Part shown: positions 24,124 to 34,952 of the stretch, one piece after another
How positions within the stretch are numbered: the first letter of the stretch is position 1
Layout: each line of letters begins with the position of its first letter
From: Gigaspora margarita
Taxonomy: Eukaryota > Glomeromycota > Glomeromycetes > Diversisporales > Gigasporaceae
DNA: 64,000 bases
Assembly: GCA_009809945.1 (NCBI GenBank)
Contig: WTPW01000561.1
Coordinates: 1-64,000, forward strand
Direction: 5' to 3'
Notes under the pieces: generated by a model
What the model saw: the letters and a program-made list of their open reading frames with translations, nothing else
What the model was told of the DNA's origin: nothing
Database searches by the model: none
Made by a program: the position numbers and the translations under genes

Positions 24124-25906
24124 TATTAAATATCAAAATATGATATTTACATAAAATAATATCTAAGTTTGTTCAGCAAAAGTAACCTCTAATAATCATT
24201 AAATTAAATAAATAAGTAAATATAGGGGAAATATTAAGAATGAATAAGATATTTTGTTCCATTTTAAATTTCAATTTGGATATCTCAACAATTGCCAAAA
24301 CGACTTGAATATTATATTATTCTTTATCCCACTAACATAGAATGAGCAGCAATATAGTTTACAATTAATATAGTTTGATAGTTCGATCATAGATAAAACA
24401 TGATAATTAGCTGACAAATTTGCGTGTAAACCGATGAAAGGGATAATTTTATAAATTTATTTGCAATTATTGAATATGGTATCAAAGTTTGAATTTAAAA
24501 TATTTTATTTAAAAATAATTGCTCCGTTTCTGCCACTCTCGATATATATCCTTTAAAAATTAATGATTACCTGCTAATCATGAGGCATATAATCATAAAC
24601 TTCTAGTGCAAAACTTGTGAGTTCATCAAAATTTGAAGTAGAATATTGTGGAACTCTATATTTATTCGGTTGTGTTGCTTTAAGACCAGAAATTAAGACT
24701 TAGTCATGTATCCTTTCAACTTCTCCTAAATTGCTATTTAAAAATAAATATTAGTTCTGAAAATAAAAATGTAAATAAGATTAAACAATAATTGCCAATA
24801 ACGTAGGAGGCATCTTACCCAAACATTCAACCAACAACGAAATAAAAAAATCGATTAGTTGCATAAGTAAAATTCTATCAACAAATATAATATTAAAACG
24901 TTTAAAACTTACAGAACATAAAATTTAGTTATTGAGTACATATAAATCTTTTCATCTTGTTGAAAATATTTATTACTAACTATCGAAAGATTTTTTTTTT
25001 CTATAATTTAACCAGTGAATCTTCTTGATATTTAGCTCATGCAGGAGACAAAACTCGAAGTTTCGGTCAATACATCACCATTGATCACCATTGGACCGAG
25101 TAAATCGAGGTTTAAGATTTAGTTCTAATGAGATTTCTGAAAAACTTATTTTCCATACTTTTATATTACAACTGATCTCGTCATAATTCAATTAGTAGAT
25201 AAAAATGATGTAACTTATTTTATCCAATCTGACACACTTCTAATAAGAACAGGAGAAGAAAATTAGGACTTTCACCATCAACTGCAATATGGTAATTCGG
25301 AAATTTTGACGTCTACTATAGCTTTACTTATTAACCAAAAATCGTTTAAATTTTTGGACATTTTTAAATTATAGTCAATTGCAGTAAATGCAGGCGGTGA
25401 ATAGACTTACCTTATAAAATATATATGTGTGTGCTTATCTATACTGAACATATATATTATTGATATATAACATTTGAAAAAAACATTTCTAAAAACTTGA
25501 TGAGATCAGCTTAAGTTATACAGTATTATAAATACAAAAATTTTATCATTGACAGATTAGCATTATTAACCCTAATGGGACAAGATAAAAGTTTTATTTA
25601 CATACATTCTTGATTAGGATTTAAAAATAATTTTCTAAAAATTAACCTTGTTCATTAAAATAATATTTTGATCCACTAATAAGGTATTTTTGAATTTTGC
25701 ATCAGTAAAGAAAAATCACAGAAAAACGAACGATTGCGTGTTTTATTGTACATTTTTTTTGAATCGTAAGTAACACAGTAAATCTATCCAGCTACTATTT
25801 TTTCATGATGGAGCAATCCAGATCAAAAACATCACATGTTATAAAACAGTGATGATGTGATGTTTTTAGATGTCAACGAAACAGGTATTATATATTGATA
25901 TATTAT
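24124..25906. repeat. Duplication block A, fourth copy without a kinase
   Basis: Close, colinear match to 266-2040, with few differences over 1.7 kb, so this pair looks younger than the others. It ends abruptly at the hAT-like element 25907-26722, and no kinase sequence follows. Confidence 0.85.
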
Positions 25907-26722
25907 TAGTGATGGGCAAATCCCGATTTTTTTAAAAATCCCGCGCGGGATTCGCGGGATCGAGTAGAGTTTCCGAATTTTTCACGATTAATAAAATATA
26001 TATATAAAAATCATCACCAGGAATGTAATTCTCGTTAAAATCATAATCATTTCTTATAAACCTTACTGCATTTTATTACAAATATTATGCTTGTATAGAT
26101 TTTGCCTACTTTTAAAACATTTTAATCTTATAATTATTAAATTTATCAATTCAGATTGGTCTTAATTTTATCAATTTATTTTTAAAATATTATTTAAAAA
26201 TTAAAATGCCAACAAAACGATCAAATCATATAGCGTATAAAAATTTATAAGTAATTAGGTGCATAACGAGATATAAATGTGCTACTGTAAAGTTATAAGT
26301 AATAAGGTTATATACACACAAAATTATAAACGACTCATAATAAAATAATCGGGCTTATAATTTCTGATCAAATAGTCACTTTAATACTCAATAATAACCA
26401 ATAATAGATTCCACTTTATTAATAATGACAATTTATAAATTATATTTCAATATACTGTTTGCGCATTATCTCTGTACGTACAGTACGTACGTATATATGT
26501 GGAACGAGAAACAAATCAAAAGTTAATGCGTGCATAATATTTTTATTTACATCAAATACTAATTAGGAATTGGCCCACTTATGTTAAAGCAGGCCGGATA
26601 ATTTGTAATGCGGGCCAGATGATATGCTAACGCAGGCCAGACAATCTTATATTAAAAATCCCGCGCGGGAGTTTTTAAATCCCGCGCATCCCGCGCGGGA
26701 TCCCGCGCGTTGCCCATCACTA
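25907..26722. mobile_element. hAT-like element with CCCGCGCGGG motifs
   Basis: The inverted ends TAGTGATGGGCAA match the TAGNGATGGGCAA ends typical of hAT elements. Next to both ends sit several copies of the palindrome TCCCGCGCGGGA, a sharp GC contrast with the AT-rich centre. No clear 8-bp duplication was found. There is no transposase frame. Confidence 0.65.
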
Positions 26723-27147
26723 TCTGCACGTGATATCAGTATCAAAAAAAGTATATAAATTTTGGGGTACATCTAGGAGTATCAAAAAAGAAGCGCAGGA
26801 GTCTCAAAAACGTAAGTTTTGCAACTAGGACCACGGTATCACGTGACATCAGATTACGTAATCGTCAAGATGATCGACAAAACAGAGATTGCAACATCGT
26901 GACTCACCTAAATGTTACACGATGTCAGTATGCGCTAATCAACACACTGTCACGGGGTCACAATCCATATACGGTACAATACCGTCACACAGACAAGCCA
27001 CCTGGAAATCCACCATAAATACCAATGACCCCAAACCTTACGAACTCTGTCCCAAAAATTCAGATAAGTTTATTTGCCCCACCCAAACCCTCCACAAACC
27101 AGAGCCACTACCGGCTGAATAATTAAACACATTCAATAACTACCTGG

Positions 27148-27863
27148 TCTGTTTGATAACGATAAAGAAAACGAGCAGCCCTTAAGTAAACGAAGTAAAT
27201 CCAAATTGTCTTATTCGCAATGGAACTTTAAAAAAGTATGCAATTTCTACAAAATTGACAAAGAAGAGGACCCATCATTATCTGCATTTCTTTATTTAAA
27301 ATGCGAATACACTGACCTAACTGACAAAAAATCACAAAAAACTATATGTAAATTTGTAAAGGTGCTAAAATCCCAATATAGGACTATCCCTATTGGGAAT
27401 GAAGCTTCAAGGAGCCTTTATGTTAGCTCTTTTTTTGGTCGATTTTCAAATTTAATTAAAAATCGATTTATTATTTGCCCAGAAAAAAACAATTTCTGGT
27501 CCAAATGGACATGGACCATTGGATTATGCTTTAGTATCTTCTACAAGCTCCAAAGTAATTGGAGCTGTAGAAGTTAAAGCTACCGATTATTTACAGGGCA
27601 TTGCACAAAACACTGTGCAATGTGAATCTATATTAGCAAATGGAAGAAAAACTGTTCTTGGAATCATCACTGATTCTGAGAAATGGTTTTTCTTGAAATG
27701 TTTTTCGGATAATAATGGAAACCCTATCTTCCAGTTATCAAGACAATTGGTTGTTGTTTATGGGGATAATGATATGGAAGATAGGGTAGGGAAAGTTATT
27801 AAAACACTTGTATGGTTAATTAATGATACAGAAATTTTAGATGAAAAATTAAAAATAATATAA
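27148..27863 (+). pseudogene. Restriction-endonuclease-like (PD-(D/E)XK-type) domain gene, broken
   Basis: The N-terminal part is basic (KRSKSK) and followed by a region ending in a conserved GPLDYAL segment. The last ~110 residues contain VEVKA and then GIAQNTVQCES, the D, ExK and QxxxE arrangement expected of PD-(D/E)XK nuclease folds. Many such domains occur in Rhizophagus proteins of unknown role. The coding sequence looks broken (about one interruption) and the true 5' end is not visible. The separate frame at 26889-27122 may be upstream coding sequence but cannot be tied to it. Family assignment comes from motif reading only. Confidence 0.5.
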
Positions 27864-29711
27864 TTATATAAAAATTTTAATTGTGATTTTTAGATACTTG
27901 CATTGTATGTACAGTACGTAGTAAGTGAAGGACTACAAAGTAGTGTTCCCATCTATAAACCATTTATTCATTCGTCTATTAGATATCCAAAATCTAATAG
28001 ATAATTCGTTAAAATAAATTCATAGATAAATAACCGAATAATTTGATAAATTATTCGAATTCACTTGACAATTACAAGTTCTACAAATTCGGTTGATTGA
28101 ACCATGTGCGCAAAAAATATATATATATATATATATTTTTGGTTAGAAATTTTTATGGGTCCAATTTTTGGAATCGGATGGTAGACCCGGATATTGGGCA
28201 ATACCCTCTTTTTTTTCCGATTTGGAATTATCCAGTCTAGGTAACCAGAACTGAGATTGTCAATACATGGATGTAAATTATGCATAATCGAATTGACACG
28301 AGATATGCCCCATGTAGGGAGTCTTTATAAGCCGTTGTCGTGTGGAAAAATTTTTGTTTGTTTTTTTCAAAATTATATAAATAGGTTGGTTTTTATTGTA
28401 AAGGGTAATTATTGATTTTGACGATTGCAATTTAGTTGCATTTGTACTCCAATTAAATCTAATTTATTATATATTGTAAGTTTTATTGACTGTATCACAC
28501 GTGATACAATTTGCTACAGTAATACCAATCGACCCTATTTTGTTTTAATGGACATCTTGAATTTTATCATTGGATTCTATAGGTTCATGTAATTAAATAA
28601 AAAATAGTTTATCGAATTTGATATCAAGATATCTTCTCTCAAAGCTTGACATTCGCTATGAATTGATTGGTCAAAATTTGGGGTACTCATGTCGATAATT
28701 TGCTGTGCCGGTAGCTATCCCCTGATAAAAAATTCGAAAATTATTTTCATAATTTTCGTACCTAGCCAATCAGATAATCACTAAAATCACGTGCTAAAGG
28801 ACACGAAAATAATTTTCGATAAAAAATTTAGTTACGTTACACATCACATGATAATACTTAAAAAGGATCAGCTTGGATTTTGTTTTTTTTTGATCTAGCT
28901 AATAATTAACGATGTACAGAACCGCCAAAAGTGGAAAAAATGTCCAAGAAATTATTCCGGAAATTTTCTATAAAGAAAAATATTTGTCAAGACTTAAATA
29001 TAGCAAAAATTAATCAATTAAATGTGTAGGTTTAGCTTTATCCATATCATTTTAAAACGACCACCTTCTGAGCTTTAGAACCATCACATACGTCCAGGTT
29101 GGTAGCAATTCAGAGATCGAATAGATCGAATCTAGGATTCACTGTAGGTCATTGTATACTGGCCACGCGCATTTGTAACTACCTAAAAAATAAAGCTCAC
29201 GTGCCTACGGAATTCGAAACTGTTTATACCAAGATTTTAATGACGTGTAACCTTTTTCACATGATTACCTAATGTATCGTTTAATCTACGACAAATCGGA
29301 TTATATTTGTCCTGTTCAGATTATAATTAATATTAATATTTCTATACTGTATTTGTATGAAATCTAGTTTTTTAAAAAAATTATACACATATCTATAATG
29401 TATCTTTACAATTTAATATTGGAAATAATAAAACTGTTATAAATGTTGGCTAATAAGTCAGTTTCAGAAACGTCTAACAGAAATCATGATTTTAGTTTAT
29501 TTTTCACAAAGTTATTTATAAAGATTAATTATATTAAAGACCTAAAGACTTTTCTATCCGATTATGGAGTCAAAAAGGTCGCCATCCTAAACACGAAAAA
29601 GGTAATGTAAGGCACGCACATGTATGTATATACTTTTATTTTCACAGATCAAGATATAAATTATTATAATAATTTAAAGAATTAGTTCTGCCAAGAATAT
29701 TCCATTAATAT
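27864..29711. other. Intergenic, AT-rich
   Basis: No convincing gene. It holds an (AT)n run at about 28119-28136 and short inverted repeats (for example ATTATTTTCATAATTTTCG at 28740 against GAAAATAATTTTCGATAAA at 28805). The frame at 28061-28285 minus is crossed by the AT run and not called. Confidence 0.5.
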
Positions 29712-29713
29712 TA

Positions 29714-30680
29714 AGGGGTTTCAGAATTAAACAAAAATAGCGTATTTCGGAAATAAATAAAAGGATAAAAAATCTTGTGTATTAAAATTTTGAAATTGGA
29801 AAATGAAATGGGGGTGTTTAGAGATCCCATTTGACGAAATAAGTAATTATGCAGATCAACAAACTATACAAAATAATAAAACTTTCGCTCAAAATACTTA
29901 CTGAACCTTCGCTCAAAAATTACTTACTGAACCTTTGCTCAAATTATTTATTAAACCTTTGCTCAAATTATTTTTTTTATATAACTTACTGAACCTTAAA
30001 TCAAATTACTTACTGAACTTTCGCCAAATTATTTATTAAACTTTTGTTCAAATTATTCTTTTATATAACTTACTAAACCTTCGCTTAAATTATATTTTTT
30101 TATTACTTGTTAAACCTTTGCTTAAATTATTTTTTATATAACTTATTAAACTATCGCTTAAATTATTTTTTTATATAACTTATTAAACTTTCGTTTAGAT
30201 TTTTTTTTATATAGCAAATATTACTTATATTAATATGTCTCCAACGAGAACTTTCAAGAAAACTATTATAATTAAGCAAAAGAACTTGAAAAAAATCGGT
30301 AGATTTAATTGTTCTTTCACGTATAGTAAGATATCGATTCAGTTCTATGGCTTGTATTAATTCAAGTAGTTCGTCAAATAATTATCCAAATCTTGAGTAA
30401 TAGCATTATTCGTGCTAGTTGAGTATTTATTCATAAGTGTCTTTAAATGATTATTTATTTGTTTAATTTGACTTTGTCGATATGAAATTTTGGATGTTAA
30501 ACATAAAACGATATTAGAAGCAGTATCGATTAACAATAAAAAAATAATTTATAATAAATAAGATCATATAAATAAGTGTATTCGAATTTTAATTAAGATT
30601 TGTTCATCACTTATTTGATAATAAATACTTCTTTTTATTTTATCAAAATAAGATTTACGGATTTTAATTCTGAAACCCTT
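29714..30680. mobile_element. TA-flanked transposon, short copy
   Basis: Ends AGGGGTTTCAGAATTAA and, inverted, AAGGGTTTCAGAATTAAAA, each beside TA. Reverse-orientation relative of 7504-10616, lacking about 1.5 kb of its interior. Minus-strand coding-like remnants (NNHLKTLMNKYSTSTNNA then DLDNYLTNYL) at about 30380-30490 suggest an ancestral ORF. Confidence 0.75.
29870..30215. repeat. Minisatellite, complementary copy
   Basis: Around ten units of the form CTTACTGAACCTTCGCTCAA with T-rich spacers, the complement of the array at 10021-10430. Units toward the interior have drifted to ATTAAACTTTCG. Confidence 0.8.
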
Positions 30681-31117
30681 TATTAGTACATACGTATTTA
30701 ATGAATTTCTAACACATCAATAAAGAAAAGGTTGTTCATGTATGTACGTTCGGTAATACAAATGATATATTTGATACAAACCGTGCATGAGAATATAAAA
30801 GTATGAACTTTAAGTTAAAGACTATTTTATTTTAATAAAAATCATTTTAAAAATTATACCCGTGTTTCAAACACCCCCGTGTATGATTAGTTTTTTTCTT
30901 AATTAATAAAGTTTAATACTACAAATTCCAATAGAACAATAAAAAAATGAATAGAATTATAAACCAATAGAACAAACATAGTAAATGTGACAACTCTGAT
31001 AAGTATATATATCTTTTTATTTGTAAATTATTTTTATTTGTATTTCAATAATTAAATTGTTTTGCGGATTTCTCACTTAAATTATTTTTTACATTTCAAA
31101 TAATTATCGCAAAGAAA

Positions 31118-32085
31118 ATGGAACAAAAAGATGATATTAAAAGCCAACCGATGATTTTAATCTCACAGTCAGCTTTTACGGCCACAGAACTTACTGAAAG
31201 TCAGACAACTATATCTCAATTTACAGCAGAAACTCATCAAATTAACATAAATAAAAATCAATCAAAGTCTTCATTCAATGTTTTTACGACACTGAAATCT
31301 GTCTCTACTCATAAACATTCAGTTCAAGATCCTTCGTGTAAAACTACAAAGATACTGCAAACACAATTAATACGTCTTAAAGATGCAGATCCAGAATATG
31401 ATGTAATAAAGAATTTGTTTGCCATTAAGACTAAAATTCATGCTATTATCAAATTACAAATGCCGACAAAATACGAAAATAAGCACGAGAGATATAAGAT
31501 ATCAATGGCTAAAAGGATGGCAGGTCCCGATAAGAGCGTGGATAAGATTACACATAGGATGTTTCATGGAACTAAGCGTTGGACTAATTGTGATCTTTTA
31601 ATGATTAATGAGAGTGGAAATAATGATATTATTAAAATGGAAAATAACATTCCAAAATTTTGTCAAAGTGGGTGTGGACTGTGCGGAATTTTACAACAAG
31701 GGAATGGAAAAAAGGGTACAAGAAATACGTTTCTTCTTTTTTTTTGTTGCTTTTTATAATTATGTGATCATCATAGATTATTTGTTTAATTTCTCTATTT
31801 AATTTATTGTTATAGAAATGTTGTTTGCGCAACAGTCTGTCATCTCTCTGAGATATTGCAATCCTGGTATTAAAGCTAAAGTCATGTTCGTTATTGATTG
31901 TGTGGCAATAACTCAGCCCTCGGGTGTGTTTCTTGCTAGTAACGAGAAGGTATTTATCTAATAAATTTCTTCTAAGATTCTTATTTTTATTTAATTATTT
32001 ATTTATTCTAAAAATAAATAATACAATATAGGCTGCACTTCCAAGATATTTGATAATTTTTGATGATCCTAATCTAAGAGTCTAG
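31118..32085 (+). CDS. PARP-like ADP-ribosyltransferase domain protein, three exons
   Basis: Exons 31118-31715, 31816-31949 and 32032-32085 join in phase to 261 residues; all four splice sites are GT/AG. A Ser/Thr/Gln-rich N-terminal third is followed by a PARP-type catalytic core: MFHGTKR (the His of the H-Y-x triad), the Cys cluster CQSGCGLCGI, MLFAQQS...SLRYC (the Tyr motif), VMFVIDCVA, and a C-terminal ALPRYLIIF. The last resembles the EYLITF end of PARP14/15-type enzymes, where the third triad position is hydrophobic and not Glu, so mono-ADP-ribosylation or loss of activity is more likely than chain formation (inference). The first donor, GTACAA, differs from the GTATGT of the paralog. 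The decayed paralog is at 51278-55270. This is the only host gene here that reads through intact. Confidence 0.75.
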
Positions 32086-33098
32086 TATCATAAATTTTAA
32101 ATTTGAGATCAATCTGTTTATTTTATATCTCATGTCAATCACATGTACCAATAATTATTTTAATGTATTGATTTATAATGCTTTTAGTTTGCTGACATCT
32201 ATGTAAAAAAAAAAAAAAAAAAGTTAAATTGTAAAATCGAATCAATTCTTTAAATGTTATAAATAAACATTGACTTTAAAATAATTAATTTTATAAGCAT
32301 TTGAATCTATTATAAAATATACAAATTGATGAAATATAATAAAAGGTTATTCGATGTTGGTGCTAACTAACCATTATCGATTTATACTAGATCTTATAAA
32401 ATTATAAATATTTATTTATCAATTTACTCTAGCAAACAGAATCAAATCCATTTCTCATCAGATATACTAGATCTGCGGTAACAAAAGCATTACATCGTTA
32501 ATTTGAATGCACCAACGTTATATGTTTAGTAAGGTTGAGATCAAAATATTAGAAGGAAAATTCAAAACTTTTCATTGAACTAATGCCATGTCAACATTTT
32601 ATATTTTAAAATTGCATCTCGTGAAATAATAATAATAATTTTTCAAATGTAAACATGATAATTTGTTTTCTTAACTATTATTTAGAGCTACGTATTTTGT
32701 GCTCGGCCAGTATGTTTTTTTTAAAGCAAGTCATTAATTAAGGCTCTTGGCGGCAAATTACGTTGAATAAAACAAAATTGAATTTTTTGAACCGATCAAA
32801 ACAGGTCTTTATTATTTTCCCGACAACACTTTCCTGAAAAATAAAATCCCTACAAAAATTGACCGGAACTAATTCTGATCCTAACCTAATTCGGACTAGC
32901 TTGTCGGGATATTGACAATGTCAGACTTTGTATCAGTATTTAATGGTTATTAGATTTGAAACCATAATTATTAGATTTAGTATCGCAGAAACGGACTTGA
33001 TGGATTAATTTTTTATCAGATTTGGTAGTTTGGTAGGGTCATTTTTGGGTGATTTAACTGTGACTATAATACCGTTAATACTTGCCCTTCACACCATC
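32086..33098. other. Intergenic after the PARP-like gene
   Basis: An A-run at about 32204 and an inverted pair CCCGACAA / TTGTCGGG at 32819-32906 are visible. I see no gene. Confidence 0.5.
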
Positions 33099-33991
33099 TA
33101 GGGATGAGAATCGATTCTCTGATAATCGATTTAATCGTTAATCGAATTAGAATCGATTCTCATTTTTGTATAATCGATTTAATCGTTCCTAGAAACGATT
33201 ACATATTTTTGAATCGATTCTTGAATTAGAATCATCTAGGCGTATAATCGTTTTAATTATAATAAACTTTCACTAATTTTCAAGTTATTTATTTATTTTA
33301 AAAACAGCTCTTTTATTTTTAAACTTTATGAGTCATTTAGCTTAGCCTTTAGTTCGTACTCAGCCATCTTTATTTCGCAAGTTATTTACTTAATTATTTT
33401 TAAATATTCTCTGGTAAGTAATTATTACAGCTATATGTTTGTTAAATATAAGGCGTATTGTTTTATTAAATTTTAAGCCTNTAGTTTATAGCCAGCCATA
33501 TTATAGTGGCTAAGTTTATTATTTTTAATTTTTAAGACCGTTTCTTAATTTTTACACGAATGAATAAATAATATTGCCAAATAATTAAGCCTTAATTTTT
33601 ACCGAATGAATAAATAATATTGCCAAATAATTAAGCCTTAATTTTTACACGAATGAATAAATAATATTGCCCAAAATGATTAAGCTTTTTATTATTCAAT
33701 TTATTTATATAAAGTAAGTTTTTTTTTTTTTTGTTTCTAACTTTATCGGCATGGCTACTACAACTTCGTCAACTTGAAAACCAACAAAGTACATTATCTG
33801 AGGATGATATATTTAGTGAAATTAGATTATATCTCTGATAATAATGATATTTTTGCTGATGATTATGATTGTGATAAAACTGATAGTAATAAGTGATAAC
33901 AACATATATATAGGATTCGATTATCGATTATAAATCGATTATAACCGATTCGATCATCGATTAAAGTTTTTAGAATCGATTCTCATCCCTA
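33099..33991. mobile_element. hAT element with ATCGATT subterminal motifs
   Basis: The ends TAGGGATGAGAATCGATTCT are inverted copies. A perfect 8-bp duplication ACACCATC flanks it (33091-33098, 33992-33999). AATCGATT-type motifs cluster at both ends. Three tandem copies of a unit containing GAATAAATAATATTGCC lie at about 33560-33670. A short coding-like stretch (MATTTSST then SEDDIFSEI) near 33750 is probably the start of a lost transposase gene. Confidence 0.85.
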
Positions 33992-34153
33992 ACACCATCC
34001 TCGGTATTTAAATTTGGATCTGACGATGATTTAGAGTAGAAATATATTGCCCTTCTCTACGCTTCAAACAATTAATAAACTTTAATTAATTTGATGTTTG
34101 AGCTTCTAAGATCAAATGACTTACATAAGTTTTAAATGACAAAAAAATTCATT

Positions 34154-34272
34154 TACTGTATTTTCGCGTAATAACGCGCAGGGGTGAAATTACAATCTCT
34201 GGCCCGAATTAAGCATAATTCGGGCCAAGATTCGAAATAACGCTCATGAGCATTATTACGCGAAATACGGTA
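34154..34272. mobile_element. 119 bp TA-flanked MITE with central palindrome
   Basis: CTGTATTTTCGCGTAATAAC and its near inverse are flanked by TA. The centre has the stem GGCCCGAATTA / TAATTCGGGCC. The TA flanks suggest Tc1/mariner-type mobilisation. Confidence 0.7.
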
Positions 34273-34952
34273 CAAATCGCAATAATCCGATCATTTGTCT
34301 TAATCTGAGGATATTAATTAGCATAATCAAAAATCAGTATTGCATATTAATAGTCAAATTTTTCAAAATTTTGGACATTCCATAAAATCACTGCAATGTT
34401 CTCTAGACGCCAGAAGACGTATTATTTAGTAATATACGATATACAAGAAAATTTGTTTTTTTTAGTAATCAAGCCACGTTTCAACCATATTGAGATTTGT
34501 CCCCTTCATCTTATTCCATTATATACTATCTCATCGGACATATTTAAGAATTCTTCGACTTTTTTGTTTTGTGTAATTAGAAATATGATTTTTTTTATCA
34601 ATGCAGTTGCACGTAAAGTGTGTCGGTGCCACCACCAGATTGTCCTTTTTTCTTCATTGTATGTATGTACTGTACCACCGCCAAGTTTCATAGACCATAG
34701 TAAATGTAACCATGTTGCTGCCATTTATTGGTAAGATATTCTCGGCGTGTCAATAGATTCCGTTAAAAGGTGCTTCATTGTATGTAATTCGCTCGGACAT
34801 GTCGGGAGCTCTTTACTGTGTGTTTATGCGTCTTAGTCTATCTGTTGAAATTAAAATTTAAATTTCGTGTATTACAAATCTTTTCAATTAAGTTTTTCTT
34901 TATTTATTTTGTGTAATTCTTGCGCTGCAATAGTAATATCATTAGTAAAGTT

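Noticed and set aside
34396-34734. 112-residue plus-strand frame upstream of the kinase-LRR gene
   Set aside because: Low-complexity, hydrophobic, overlapping an antisense frame, with no domain and no paralog in the window.
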